This document shows positions 1-12,695 of a stretch of DNA of 64,000 nucleotides, in pieces. Both the position numbers and the translations under genes were made by a program. This DNA comes from Chrysaora quinquecirrha. Lineage: Eukaryota; Cnidaria; Scyphozoa; Semaeostomeae; Pelagiidae. Each line of letters opens with the position of its first letter. Within the stretch, counting starts at the first letter, position 1. The notes under the pieces are model-generated. The model worked only from the letters and a program-made list of their open reading frames with translations. It was not told the DNA's origin and did no database searches. The stretch covers positions 406,719 to 470,718 of the forward strand of contig JACTAT010000047.1 of the NCBI GenBank assembly GCA_014526335.1, given 5' to 3'.

Positions 1-480
1 CAATGGTTGTTAGCGATACTTCCAGAACTTCATGCTACCCGAAAGGTTAACAATGTATAGCGGGCTTCATTGTGAGGTAGTTACAAGATTTTCTTATTCT
101 GTTTTATGAAACGAATTTGCATCGTTCCAAGAATCTAACACTTGTATTAGCAAATAATCGAGATGAATGCTAAAAGAAGCTAGTTTCTAATTGTTAATGT
201 TGAGCAATTACTCAGTAAAAGTACATGCTGAAAACTTATAAAGACAAAAAAGATAGTTTGCTTATAGAGGAAAAGTTCAGTTTCTTTTGCCCACCACTCA
301 ACATAGCAAAGACAATTCTACTATGATTGAAGTTTTCTACTGCTTCCTTTTTTAACTGTTCTCTGGCTTTTCTTATCTCATACTTGAGACAATTCTTTAT
401 TGACGAGATACTAAACTTTTCGGAAATCTTTTTTGCCGGTTTTGTCTGATCGCCCGCTGAACAGATTCGTTTGTGACGCT
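1..480. other. No gene recognised
   Basis: AT-rich sequence with no supported coding region. It may hold the decayed downstream part of the adjacent minus-strand recombinase-like gene, but the frames are full of stops and I see no clear motif. Confidence 0.4.
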
Positions 481-516
481 CCTTTTACTAATTATAGCAG
501 CAAAGCCTTTCCTCAC

Positions 517-572
517 TCTGGGTCACTTTCCGTGGACACATCCAAATCTGGGTCACTTTCCGTGGACACATC
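517..572. repeat. Two-copy tandem duplication, 30-bp period
   Basis: The 26-bp segment starting TCTGGGTCACTTTCCGTGG occurs at 517-542 and again, identical, at 547-572. On the minus strand it reads as a repeated acidic peptide (DVSTESDPD then DVSTESDPE), just downstream of the recombinase-like coding remnant, so it is probably a recent in-frame duplication in the C-terminal tail of that gene. Confidence 0.8.
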
Positions 573-610
573 TTCTTGCACACAAAGAGATCCTTGAAAG
601 CGACCCATTC

Positions 611-1430
611 AGTCATCTAAGTTCTCTTTCTCTTTAGGCAACTTTAGTGTATCTGTCTTCTTCTTGTCAGCAATACTCCTGACTTTGTCATAAATCCTTC
701 TCACATTTCCATTTTGTAACCTTGGGTTTTGGCCAATCTTATTCTTGATGTCATCAATCAATACTTTTGTTCCTTCTCTTATTTTTTTCTCAAAACAACT
801 CTCTATCTACTCTACCACATCAATGGAGAATATTTTACGTTTTTTTGCTTCCAGAACCTGGGTATCTGCCAAAGAAGATTCCTGTTGCTCTCCATTCGTG
901 CATTCTGCATAAGATACACCCCGCATGATGGATAGCAGCTCTGCTGCAGCTCTGTCCGAAGACTTCATTTTATCTTCAAGATAGTAGTAGTGATCTGCTG
1001 TACTTTTCTTATGGCCCATTAGATTTGCCAAATCATTGTGGATTTGCTCTCCCCCTCTCCTTGTTTTTCGGGTGGCTGAGACAGCTGCTTTTCTAAATAT
1101 GTTTCCTCCAATTCGCCCTTTCATCCCTGCTTTATGCCAAAGTGCAGTGCAGGCGTTGGAAACACCACCAGAGTTATCAAAATAGCTCCCATATTAGCAA
1201 GAACACCAGCTCTATGACCATTGTTGATCATTATTTCAGTCATTAAAAAGTCTCTAGAATTTGTGAAACGTGACAGGGTGATTTCACAACGCTTTCACTG
1301 TGCAAGTTTACCAAAAAGCTTTACTATGTCTGTTACAATAGAACATTGTTCAAACTTCACAATGCCTGCTGGTGTTATCTTCGTTCTTGGCTCTTTCTCC
1401 ATTTTTGTCATATCTGCGATTTTAACTTGA
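611..1430 (-). pseudogene. Tyrosine-recombinase-like (Crypton-type) protein, C-terminal part, decayed
   Basis: The clean frame 807-1124 contains an arginine-bearing segment (FRKAAVSATRKTRR) followed by DLANLMGHKKSTADHYYYLED. This is the R..H..Y arrangement of tyrosine recombinases: the GH of LMGHKKSTA followed by a candidate nucleophile Tyr in DHYYY. Upstream, in another frame (1125-1430), RFTNSRDFLMTEIMINNGHR and GVLANM match the N-terminal part of this catalytic domain in multi-copy cnidarian and mollusc proteins. Downstream of a TAG at about 807 the reading continues with a basic helical segment (KKIREGTKVLIDDIKNKIG) to about 611. Frameshift near 1125 plus in-frame stops make this a pseudogene. 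Family identity is from memory of the pattern, not a search. Confidence 0.6.
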
Positions 1431-1689
1431 TTAATAAAAGATTTCTTCCATGTTTTAACCCTGCTTTTCAAACTTGTTACGTCTTTATTTTACGAATGAT
1501 GTTGGCTGAAAGACTAAGGAGAAACAAGGTGTAAAATTCTTGGAAATTCGCAAAAATCTGTCCAATTTTCCTAAAAATCTGGTTGTTTGTGTGGAAAACA
1601 TCGGAAGATCCAGCTCTAAAGATCAGATTTCTTATCCAAATAATCCTTGTACAATTTTGTTAGAGTGACTTGCCCCTCGGCTAACGGTA

Positions 1690-1951
1690 AACAAAAGCTC
1701 CAAATCTTTGATTGGCTAACGCACTCGAGTACGCTTCAAAAGTGTGTCATGAATCGACCAATCAGAATGCACCAACTGTAAACATTCTAGCTGCGAGCGT
1801 GATTTAGGCTCATTTTCAGGGGTTTTACAACCCCCTGTTCAAAAAACCCGGTGTAAAATCTGTTGAGTGTTCAGGAGGGTTCAAAGCACATTTCTGTCAG
1901 GAACTTTTTTGATATCGTTAATATTTTTCAAAATATGAGCATTTGATCAAA
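1690..1951 (+). repeat. Left TIR of the outer element
   Basis: Inverted partner of 20841-21131. Conserved landmarks are AGCTCCAAATCTTTGATTGG at the outer side and AAAATATGAGCATTTGATCA at the inner side, both present in reverse complement on the right. Confidence 0.85.
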
Positions 1952-2065
1952 CAACAATGAAATACTGTGCATGGATCGCCGTTAATGTTTGGTATTTGAA
2001 GAAGAAAAACTTCGAGGGAAGCAGAGGAACAGCAAACTGATCAATTGTTGATGCAGGCGATGATC

Positions 2066-2720
2066 TATCAGTTAATTTCAGGGTCAAAAATACTTGAGGC
2101 TAAATCGTGATCGATTGAACAAAAACGAGTACGATTGAAGCTAAAAAGAGCTCGATCTACGGGAATGTTTTGTTGTACTCGATTTACGGGCAGAAATCCA
2201 GCTCGATTGGAAATATCGTGTAGTGTATCCTTGATCGAGCTTGATCTCACATTGCCAATCGAGCTCGTTCTACGGAGATTATTATCCCGTCAATCGAGCT
2301 GGATTGGATGTTCTGATCGTACTTGATTGGCAGTGTCCAAACGTACTCGATTGACCGAATAATAGTTTGTAAGTTTGATTGCTGAGAGGCGTCACTGTTT
2401 GTCAAGCTGTCACTGAGTGTTCAATCGAGCTCGATTTCTCAACATAGGTGCGTGAGGATACTTGATTGTTGAATCGAGCTCGATTTGTGTAGCCGTTTGT
2501 GATTTCTTTATTCACTCCAATCAAGCTCGATCGAGAAACTCCAAGCCATAAAATGTTCTTTATTTAATCGAGCTCGATTTAAAAGTCTTTCATCTAATCG
2601 AGAACGGTTGAATTACAATGCAGAGAATAAGTCAAACAAAAGAGTCTGATATTTTTTACTAATCTGGTATCATTAATAATCAAGCGAATACACAGTAATT
2701 ATAGTTGCTAATGGAAGAAT
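2066..2720 (+). repeat. Left TIR with iterated palindrome AATCGAGCTCGATT
   Basis: Matches 15372-16077 in inverted orientation. It carries roughly nine full or partial copies of the self-complementary core ATCGAGCTCGAT (for example near 2258, 2421, 2474 and 2567) plus variants such as AATCGAGTACGTT. The open frames on both strands here arise from this repeat and are not genes. Confidence 0.85.
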
Positions 2721-3779
2721 GTGTTATTATTATCAAGTTCAAACATTCTTTCACTCTTTTTGTAAATCAGAATTAGGCCGAATCATATTTAGGAACCGGA
2801 GAAGAAAACCAAACTACATTTGATCATAGGCGATGTAAAAGCTTTAGAGGAAGATAAATGGTCTGTAAAATAATACACCTATTCTTCAATGCAAGCTAAA
2901 AACTTGTTCTCAAAATTTGTGCACTAGAAATTAGTACTAAAAATTTCGTAAAAACGAAATGTAAGTAACAACGAAGTACAGCTAGTAGTCTAGCCAAATA
3001 CGTGAAGGACGGAGTCGAGTTCATATAGCCCAGTAATACGCAAACGACAAAGTAGGGCTGATATCGCTTGGCCTGATTTGAGGATTTATGGTTGGTGTAG
3101 ATCAGTTGATGGCTTCTCCCCTAACAGAACAGCAAAGGAACAAAAGAATTAGAATACATTAAGAAGCAACCGTTTTTTTGTCATACTTTCTGTGGGTTCT
3201 ATGTTTCACTTCAACTGACCTCTGTTATTGCCAAAAAGAGCGTGGATGACCTTTTCTTGATCAGTTGAACGGAATACTATTTAATTGCTGAAGGCTAACA
3301 AAGTTTTGCTTCAGCAAGAATGAGGCCTGAGTACAAGTGTCCTAGTGACATGTTTCTTGTTTTCGGGTACATAGGAGGAATAGCAAATCATTATGCCTGT
3401 TATCCAAGTTTATTCCTGTCGCTATATTTTAAGCCAACCGAATTCTGAAGCATTATTTGTGAAAAGAATCCTTAGGTCAAATGTGTTCTCTTTGCAATTT
3501 GAAATGAAAGTAATCTCAACTTTACAGTTCAATCAATTTACACTTATGTTCGAAATGTAATGCAACCACCTTGCTCAAAATGGCGGGTAGCTATTGCTGT
3601 CGGCCTAAAGCAAACTATCTTCATAACACAGCTAAGTTTTGAACAACGGAGTGCAATACTTGTCCAAGTCAAAGATTCGTTAATCAACGACACAGCTAGA
3701 ATACAACAGTTCATTTAGATATAGGTTAAAGATTAATATTATTAATAATACTATAATACTAATAAATTTCTTTATAGAC
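2721..3779. other. Interior of the 14-kb element, nothing recognised
   Basis: AT-rich, no open frame of note on either strand and no repeat I could pair elsewhere in the window. Confidence 0.4.
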
Positions 3780-4815
3780 CTTATTTGTAAGAATTACGTT
3801 GTCTATAAAAAAGCTATTGTGAAAATGAAGCTCTTATATAAAAAAAAGCTATTTCCTTTATGCTTTCAAAGAACTAGCTAGATAAAGTAGCGAAGGAAAC
3901 AGCTTCTTTCGAGAACGTCATTGCGAGAATGAAGTTCGTATATAAAAAAGCTATTTCCTTTTATGCTTTCAAAGAACTAGCTATATAAAGTAGCGAAGGA
4001 AACAGCTTTTTTCGTGAACATCATTGCGAGAATGAAGTTCTTATATTAAAAGGGTATTTCCTTTTATGCTTTCAAAGAACTAGCTAGATAAAGTAGCGAA
4101 GGAAACAGCTTTTTTCGTGAACTTCATTGCGAGAATGAAGTTCTTATATAAAAAAGCTATTTCCTTTTATGCTTTCAAAGAACTAGCTAGCTTTATAAGT
4201 AGCGAAGGAAACAGCTTTTTTCGTGAACATCATTGCGAGAATGAAGTTCTTATATTAAAAGGGTATTTCCTTTTATGCTTTCAAAGAACTAGCTAGATAA
4301 AGTAGCGAAGGAAACAGCTTTTTTCGTGAAATTCATTGCGAGAATGAAGTTCTTATATAAAAAAGCTATTTCCTTTTATGCTTTCAACGAACTAGCTAGA
4401 TAAAGTAGCGAAGGAAACAGCTTTTTTCGTGAACATCATTGCGAGAATGAAGTTCTTATATAAAAAAGCAATTTCCTTTTATGCTTTCAAAGAACTAGCT
4501 ATATAAGTAGCGAAGGAAACAGCTTTTTTCATGAACATCATTGCGAGAATGAAGTTCTTATATAAAAAAGCTATTTCCTTTTATGCTTACAAAGAACTAG
4601 CTAGCTTTATAAGTAGCGAAGGAAACAGCTTTTTTCGTGAACATCATTGCGAGAATGAAGTTCTTATATTAAAAGGGTATTTCCTTTTATGCTTTCAAAG
4701 AACTAGCTAGATAAAGTAGCGAAGGAAACAGCTTTTTTCGTGAACTTCATTGCGAGAATGAAGTTCTTATATAAAAAAGCTATTTCCTTTTATGCTTTCA
4801 AGAACTAGCTATATA
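3780..4815 (+). repeat. Tandem array, about 103-bp monomer, about 10 copies
   Basis: The landmark GCGAGAATGAAGTTC recurs near 3923, 4026, 4127, 4233, 4337, 4439, 4542, 4647 and 4749, with a degenerate copy near 3820. Each monomer has two dyads: GAACTTCATT..AATGAAGTTC, and AAAAAGCTATTTCCTT..AAGGAAACAGCTTTTT. Because the monomer is nearly self-complementary, it has no real strand. Confidence 0.9.
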
Positions 4816-4817
4816 AG

Positions 4818-5135
4818 CATGAGTTCTAGGACACAATTATAGTAGATTACAGTAGATTGTATCAAAATAGTTTCTTTGCGTACCTCTCTTCCTTTGCATT
4901 GACAGCCTTTTTGAGCCATATTTGCTTGTTATGACATGATCCTTCTTCAGTGCAAGCGTGTGTGGGCCTAAAGTTTCGTTAAACAACAACAACAACGTAA
5001 CCCTCCTGCGCAGTTTGTCCTACGCAAGGTCCTCTGAATCGACTCCACATGAAATAAACTTATGGGATGGAAGTCACGCCAATTTCTCATTGTCGACTTT
5101 CGTGCCATGCGCGTAACTTTCGCTTTACCTTATAT
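4818..5135 (+). repeat. Unique inverted-repeat arm, left
   Basis: Reverse complement of 7996-8302, including a CAACAACAACAACAACG microsatellite near 4985 and ATGCGCGTAACTTTCGC at the inner edge. Short frames beginning MGWKSRQFLIVDF occur at both arms purely because of this inversion. Confidence 0.88.
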
Positions 5136-7995
5136 GGGATCTGCCATGGCAGACGTCATATGTTTTAGGTTTTCACGAGCCAATGACATGAGGCTTCTCA
5201 GGGGGGCAAACACGAGCGAGAGAACGTTTTTAAAAACAGGCGGAATTCAAGTGAATCTTGGGATGAAAAAGCAAGATGATGAATATCGCCAACACTTCAA
5301 ATCTGCAGAATGGAAGGGGTTCATGTGTGAGGTGAGATTACTAGTTCTTGCATGAGCCTGTATCCTGTCAGTTAACGACAGTATAATATTCGTATAATAT
5401 TTATATATTTTGATTAAATACGATTTTCGAGAGCACCTCCACGCACGGCATGAGATTGCCTTGCTTAGGCCCGAATCAAAATGCAATATTATCGATGAGA
5501 TGAGGTAAGATTACTAGTTCTTGAATCTATGGGCCTGTATCCTGTCTGATAGCGACGGTATCAGCCTTTTATATTTCAATTAAATGAAATGCGGTTCTCG
5601 ATAGCACCCCCATAGCATGATATTGCCTTGCTCACTAGCTAAGAACTTCGGGAAAACTCTGCATGAAAATTGTATTACCTAATCTGTCAAAATTTTACTG
5701 GAATTTTTATTGTGTGTATCACAAATATCTTATTTTAGCGTTAATGAGCACATAATCGAGCAGCTGTTTTATGCGACCAGTGATGGAAAAACTGCAGTGG
5801 AAGCAGCTTATGACTTGTACTTCAAGGCAGCAACAGATAGGATGATTCAGCCAGTAGCTAAACATGTCTTTGGTCAGAGTCTCCTCAATGTTTTTGGTAG
5901 TCAAGTGGTCACAAAGAAGAGAATTACAAACTGTGGAATTCGCAAATGTATCTATCCAAAGGAATTGTCATGGACACTTTAAGTCCTTTAAGGAAAGCCC
6001 AGGGAAAGATATATGATAAAGGATCCTGTACAGGGTGAAAATGGGATCTGGGATTTGTTGGATTTGCCTGACACTTGGGGATGGCATTTTATGCTGGGAT
6101 TGGGATTTTGTGAACTAGGACTGGGAATACCAATGGCAAAGACAATCAACTTGGAATGGGACTCCACCAAAGATTGGTATCAACAAAAAAGTGGCTGGGA
6201 TTGTCCCCATAAGATATGACTGGGAAAATGGGATTGAAATTTCATTCTCAAATATCTAACACATACAGAATTACAAGGAAAAAGGAAAATCAAATCTACT
6301 AGTGATTTGATCAAAGGCTAGAAAAAGGAAAACTACTTGATAAAAACTAGTAAAAAACCTCCAAAGTCCAATTAAAAATATCCACTATTAACAAACTGTT
6401 TGAGAACCCCTAATACTTACTAACATTGAACGTAAAAGACTAAAATATATTAGTGTCCTAATAATTGACATAATTTCGCAGTACGTTTTGTTTCGCTTCA
6501 CTGAAAGTTTCTTTGCCAAAAGCTTATGAAAAATTTGACACTCTTTTGCAATTGCCAACTTAGTGCCAAAGACAAAATATAAAAGCAAATACAATGTCAT
6601 TTGATACAGGGCCATAGCACCTGTTGTCAGGGGGGGTGCTTCCCCTTTGAAAAAACATCCTGAAAACTTATTTTTTCACTGCACAATACCCATTATTCTT
6701 ATTGCTTTTGAAAAATAATCAGCCCACGAAAATGTTCTCCTTCCCACGGTTATGTTGGTGATACTATTAGAAACTGGGTTCACATGCAACTGCAATTTCT
6801 TTATTTAACACCCAATCATTGCAAGTTTGGGACATATGACTTACTCACATTCATAATAAATATTGCAGGCATCTACTCTCTAAGCTCAGTATGCATCTTT
6901 TAGCCAATATCCCTCTTCTCGTTGAACCCTTTACTCCCTACATCTAGTAAGAAATCCTTAGTAGGAATTCTACCTAAGTTCTAATGTGGCCCACCTACCC
7001 CAGCTCCCACACCTTAACTGAACAGGGGATCCACAGAAAAGTTCAGCTTCCTAGGCAATGCTGTCTTTTTCTAGCTTTATTGAGAATGAAGAGATTTGAA
7101 ACATTTTGCAGAAATGAAATTAAAATTGACAGAAACGCTGCTCAGTTGAACCCTTTACATTAAAAATTTATTTGCTTGAAAATGAGTAAAAAATATTGCT
7201 CGAACCAGACCATTCAAAAGGTTCCCTCTAATGTAAAATTGGAATGTTTTAGGCCCTAGCCTTAGTTAGGCCCATTCTTTTTTCTCAACATTAAGTAGCA
7301 TAATTTTGGATTATTCATATAAACTGTATAACGTGGAAGAATATGGGCCAATAACAATCCGTTATAACCTTTTGACTTTGAGGAAGCATCGACTTGAGGC
7401 AGCTCAGGTAGCTCACAGGTAACGAAATGTTGTTTGTGATAGATAGATTGCGTAATTCAGCTCTGATAACTCTCTGTGATCGATGAAGCAGTCTCCTTGT
7501 CTTTCTCCTGCTGTTGCGAATTGTTCTCTAAATTCAACAAAGCCAATATTTCAAGGCAACATGTTTTCTGTCATTGTTTGCTACCTGCCCCAACTGTTCG
7601 CCATTCCAGCCATCATATAACATATCTGCACAAACAGCAAAGCACAGGAACAGAGGAATGGCGATGAGAGGCCTATCCATTTATCAATCTATCGTCATCT
7701 ATCGTCATTGTTCAGCAACCAATCTCCAATCGATAGGCCACTAATGAAACAAAAGATTATCCTTCTCTTTCTTCTTCTCTATGTGGTCATAAAGTCTTGA
7801 TTGTTGTGCCCCAGGAGGCATCTTCCATTACCAAAGATGCTATGTCCTTTCCATTTCGAGCCATTCCTTGGAACGTTGTTTACAAGGATTTCTGTGATGT
7901 GACCATGTCTTCACTTCAACACGACCCCCTGGAAAGTGGTGCTTTCGCCGGAAGCTGTGTTGTGAACCCCATTGTTTTCTATAAGGGAGACTGGA
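5136..7995. other. Interior of the foldback-like element, no recognised gene
   Basis: Short frames exist (a 90-codon plus frame at 5710-5982 and a 78-codon plus frame at 7797-8033) but none shows a motif I recognise. A G-rich stretch with repeated TGGGATTGGGA-type words lies at about 6040-6235. I assign no function. Confidence 0.4.
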
Positions 7996-8302
7996 AGCGA
8001 AAGTTACGCGCATGGCACGAAAGTCGACAATGAGAAATTGGCGTGACTTCCATCCCATAAGTTTATTTCATGTGGAGTCGATTCAGAGGACCTTGCGTAG
8101 GACAAACTGCGCAGGAGGGTTACGTTGTTGTTGTTGTTTAACGAAACTTTAGGCCCACACACGCTTGCACTGAAGAAGGATCATGTCATAACAAGCAAAT
8201 ATGGCTCAAAAAGGCTGTCAATGCAAAGGAAGAGAGGTACGCAAAGAAACTATTTTGATACAATCTACTGTAATCTACTATAATTGTGTCCTAGAACTCA
8301 TG
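7996..8302 (-). repeat. Unique inverted-repeat arm, right
   Basis: Reverse complement of 4818-5135; the match runs from GCGAAAGTTACGCGCATGG to the GAACTCATGA edge next to the array. Confidence 0.88.
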
Positions 8303-8670
8303 AAACAGCTTTTTCGTGAAGTTCATTGCGAGAATGAAGTTCGCATATGAAAAAACTATTTCCTTTTATTCTTTCAAAGAACTAGCTATATAAAGTAGCG
8401 AAGGAAACAGCTTTTTTCGTGAAGTTCATTGCGAGAATGAAGTTTGCATATGAAAAAAACTATTTCCTTTTATGCTTTCAAAGAAGTAGTTATATATAGG
8501 AGGAAACAGCTTTTTTCGTGAACTTCATTGCGAGAATGAAGTTTGTATATGAAAAAAGCTATTTCCTTTTATGCTTTCAAGGAACTATATAAAGTAGGAA
8601 AGGAAATAGCTTTTTTCGTGAACTTCATTGCGAGAATGAAGTTCGTATATAAAAAAAAGCTATTGCCTAA
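8303..8670 (-). repeat. Tandem array, about 100-bp monomer, about 4 copies
   Basis: Same dyad-symmetric monomer as 3780-4815, with the landmark GCGAGAATGAAGTT near 8328, 8430, 8531 and 8630. It forms the outer part of the right end of the foldback-like element. Confidence 0.88.
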
Positions 8671-9634
8671 TTTTACAATCCACAAGTATATAGACAGGGT
8701 TTTTTTCCGCAACAATCTAGCAAAGAGGGTAACCTAGGGTTTTTTAATTGAAATCCACTAAAAAAAGGTCCTACATGGTACTTAACAAAAGAAATCCTTT
8801 GAACTTTCATTATTACTATAATACTGTAATTAGATTTTTATTTAGTGACAGTCTTTCCCATAAAAATTCAATTTAGTGAGCTTTGTTCCGTTGATTCCTT
8901 AAAGGTAAAATATTGTTATGAAGATATGCAAAATATTTTCATGCTACAACTTCTGCTGCAATAATGTCTCGCTCGACCTTTATTCCAGCGTAGATACTAT
9001 TGCAATAGCTGTTCTTATCATTCAAATCACATTCGTTCTTATGATTTTGAACTCAAAGGCTCTTGTCAATACCGTTAGGATGGCGTTGGAATAAGTTCCT
9101 TTTGGCTGTTTACAGAAGTTGAGCAGATGACCCTTAGGTTGAGGCTGTTTTAAGCGGAGCGCTGAATAAGGGAACGGGAACGATGGCGCCTTTCAAAAGA
9201 CAACAAGAAATACGTTTGGCTAGGAAGGTCTTCACACAAGAAATATACCTACGTATTCTGATACTGTATTTTACAAGACACCAATATATCAATTCAGTTC
9301 AATTTTTTAATTCAATAATAGACAACCTCGATTTGACCTAGAAGCAAAACGTACTTAAGTCCCAGTTACAGCTCACAGCACAGAGACTGAGGCTTATATT
9401 TCTTTCAAACCGACATTGTATTCGCGGTTTAAATTTCCACAAGTGAAAATGCAAATGAAACCATTTTCTAACATTGACCAATGAGAACAGAAGTAGCATG
9501 TGTTGAAGGGAGTTATTACAAAGACATCACTTTTGACTTATTACAAGGGCAAAGGACCCTTGGGCAAGGGCTACAACAACAACCTCTGGTTTACGCTCCC
9601 CTACTTTTGATTCCTCACTCCAACCAACAGAATG
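8671..9634. other. No gene recognised
   Basis: AT-rich interior of the 14-kb element. The 61-codon frame at 9481-9666 runs into an AAC microsatellite and has no recognisable domain. Confidence 0.35.
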
Positions 9635-9799
9635 ATTGTAAAAAAAACAACAACAACAACATCTAGCGAAGTTGTGCGAAATGCAGCGAGTCTACGCTTC
9701 CGGATGAAGGGCTCTGCCTCCTACAGCCAACCCAAAAAGTAGACTCACTACATAAGTCCCACTTCTTCGCTCGATGTTGTTGTTGTTGTTTTATACAAT
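9635..9799. mobile_element. 165-bp hairpin MITE
   Basis: The ends read ATTGTAAAAAAAACAAC..ATCTAGCGAAG and, inverted, CTTCGCTCGAT..GTTGTTTTATACAAT. The arms are about 35 bp with a short unique centre. The core of each arm is an (AAC)n or (GTT)n run, so part of the match is low complexity; the conserved AGCGAAG flank supports a real inverted repeat. Confidence 0.6.
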
Positions 9800-10688
9800 T
9801 GCTCAGTGCGGGACTTGTGTCCTAATAGCTCTGAAACTGGAAAACGCCGCTAAAAAATTGGCATCCCAATCATATTGCAGCATTTGCCTTTGAACCAATC
9901 AAATCCCTTCATTAAACCCCCGAGTGAGGCCGTTGTCTGATGTTGTCGGACTGGTCTGGAAAATATTAAATTTCTGCAGCCGAAGCCAAGACCTAAATGC
10001 CCCGATTTCGTTCACTTTTTGGCCAAGCTGGCAAGAATAAAATATTGCTGGAGTCACGAAAACTTCGATTCTGACTACAAGGCAAAAGAAATTGAGTTTT
10101 TTCGCCACGTATCATTGTTTTTCGACCCACTTTACTTTCACCAAATTTAGGCCCATCTGAGTCCTGAGCCGAAAGGTCGGCAGACTTAAAGACAAGTTTC
10201 GAGTCTTAGAAAAAAGATACAAACATTCCAAAAACTTCATTAGATTTGCTATACAAATTTACATCAGAATTTGAAATAAAAATTAGAATTATTTCCATAA
10301 CAAAACCATTAGAGCCTTAAATATCTCTGGTCGGCAGCATTCCGACTTTTCCACACACCGGTAAAATGAAAACGAGGCATCTTTTTCAGCCAGTTCCAGA
10401 GCAGCAAAGACATGAGCCTCTGTTGGAGTGAGAAAACAAAATAATGGAAGCGTAAACTAGAGACTCGTGTCGTGAGTCTAGCCTAAAGGAGGCATTGTCA
10501 AACTTTTGTTGAAAACATACCTTCTTGATGGTCTTTCTTCTCCTTTTTCTTGCTATTCAAAGCTTTGGTACCCTGTAAAGACGACAAGCGAGAAGTGTAG
10601 GTAAGGAAGTGTAGGTATTTAGTTATCTCAACTAGGCATGGTTTATAATGTTGAAGAACGCTGTAGTGTAGACTACCTTACAGATTTC
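9800..10688. other. No gene recognised
   Basis: Mixed-composition interior of the 14-kb element; short frames only and no paired repeat found. Confidence 0.35.
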
Positions 10689-10956
10689 GACTCAGGCCAG
10701 GTTGGAAAGTTTGTATTTACTCGCAGCTGCGCACAGACTTCAGAATAGAAACTCGCACCTCAATTCAGCTCTACTCGCAGGTCAAAAAAAAATTTTTCTC
10801 GCGTTGCGCGAAAATGTATGCCGAATTCAGTATCAATGAATATTGTACATTTTAGTAGGATAACACAATAACCAATTTAAACATCAAAAATATTTGAAAA
10901 TGAACAGAACAACATTACACATGGATATCAATTACCCAAATAAAGTAGACATATTA

Positions 10957-11341
10957 CACGCATTTTTTTTTATAAAGAAGTTCGGCTCATGGTCAGTACT
11001 GAAAATTCCTTAACTGATGGTGAAAATTGAGTACTCAATATTCCTTAGCAATTCCTTAACTTCTTACTTTGTCATTCTTAAAAACAACCAATGGTCAAGG
11101 AAATATAGGTCATAAAGGTGTCAGAAGACGAGTAGAAATGAATACTGATTGAAAACCATTGGCGATAAGTATTGCTTTCTCTGTTAATTCAAAACTTCAT
11201 TTTTTTTAATCGAAATGCTAAGTTAAAGAAAAAGTCAGATTCCTTAGTAGTCTCTGGTCGAGTACTAGAAATTCCTTAAGTTTTTGCCAGCCCGAGTACT
11301 ACCTTCCTTATAAAGCACTTCCTTATAAAAAAAAATGCGTG
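10957..11341. mobile_element. 385-bp MITE flanked by TA
   Basis: Terminal repeats CACGCATTTTTTTTTATAAAG and its inverse CTTATAAAAAAAAATGCGTG, with TA dinucleotides immediately outside at 10955-10956 and 11342-11343. This suggests a Tc1/mariner-type MITE nested inside the hAT element. Confidence 0.7.
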
Positions 11342-12695
11342 TAGTCCCCAAACAGTCCTCAGTTATTCAAAAGGGATGTTCTTTTAACAGGACTCCACGA
11401 CCTCACAACCCCAGACAATACGACCCTACGACCTAAGGACCTTATTTTTATAGGTTGAATTAACCCAGAAATGAAAGTTTTCAGGAAAAATTGCTGACAT
11501 TAAAGGAAACAGAGTGGATTGAATTCACTCAGCATCAGATTCGCAGCAGGGAAACCCCAGCGATAAAAAAATTATTTCATGTTAACTCATTAATTTTCTT
11601 TACGAAATTGAAGTATTAAATATCAAAAAAGTTCAAAAGTTGTGTTAAATTATCTAACATAGCAATATTTTGTATAACAAACGCTGTCTTGATAATCAAA
11701 ATAAACAATACTTGGAAATGAAATATTAGTATTTGACATTCTGGTAGCCCTGCTGCGAATCCGATGCTAGGAATCTGATTCTGTGTCTGATTCTGATTCT
11801 GATTCTGGTTCTGATTGGAGTCTCTGTCAAAGAGAGCATTCACTCAGTTCTATCAACTCATTGTATCAATCAAGTATCTTACTCAATCCCAGAAATCTGG
11901 TTGAATAACATCAAAAGTTGCACTGAACGCAATTTTGGCGCCACAAATTTTAGAAATTGAGCGCCAAAAAAATTCTGAGCTTCCTCGCAGGTCCGGTTAA
12001 TTTCACACCTTTCGATCCGACCTTTGCAATAAATAGGCAAGAAACCACATTTCTCATTGCCCGATGATGGGAGACGGATCTCTCCCGAAACGTTGCCCAA
12101 CTAAATATCAAAGGCTTGTCATGATAAGTGGTGACTATCATCTTTTAGGTTACTAAATGGCATTTTGGTACCTGAAGTTATGTATTTCAAATATGTTAGC
12201 ATGGCTTGGCATCAATGAAATTAAAGTTAACGTGGGGACACAACGAAGAACGAAGCATTGTCGCAATTTGACTAGCTACACTCAAATAGTTTTTCTGTAA
12301 TATTTTAAAAATATTTTGACCCGAATTTCAGCCAGGTGTTCTTACAAAGTTTTTTCTTTAGCCGTTTTAGGCTAGTTCCACAACCAAACGAAGGAGATTG
12401 ATGTTTGAAAAAAAGAAAATTATAAATTTAGCATTGCAGGTACCAGTGTATTGTAATATGGCATTGGTAAAAGAAACAGCATTGATAAATAGCAATGTTT
12501 ACTTATTAAACCGCGGATTGATCTCTGGGCTGGGCTGACTATCTGAGATAACACAATACTAAACTACACTGTAGTACAACAGGAAATAAAGATTACACAA
12601 ATCTTAGAAAAGGTCAATGAAAGGTCAATGTTTCTTTTCTGTCTTCAACTCAATTACCCACAGACATGTCAATACTTCACAATCTTTCTGAGATA

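Larger units (their letters stand above)
3780..8670. mobile_element. Foldback-like element with tandem-array termini
   Basis: Two complex ends face each other: array 3780-4815 plus unique inverted segment 4818-5135 on the left, and unique segment 7996-8302 plus array 8303-8670 on the right. The unique segments are near-perfect reverse complements (for example GGCGTGACTTCCATCCCATA). The interior (5136-7995) has no transposase. Exact ends and a target duplication could not be fixed because the arrays are degenerate at both outer edges. Confidence 0.65.

Noticed and set aside
3780..4815. CRISPR-like array
   Set aside because: The repeats are directly contiguous monomers without unique spacers, in a eukaryotic transposon end.
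5062..5355. Gene starting MGWKSRQFLIVDF
   Set aside because: The same start occurs at the opposite arm (7840-8058) because of the inverted repeat; downstream residues have no recognisable domain.
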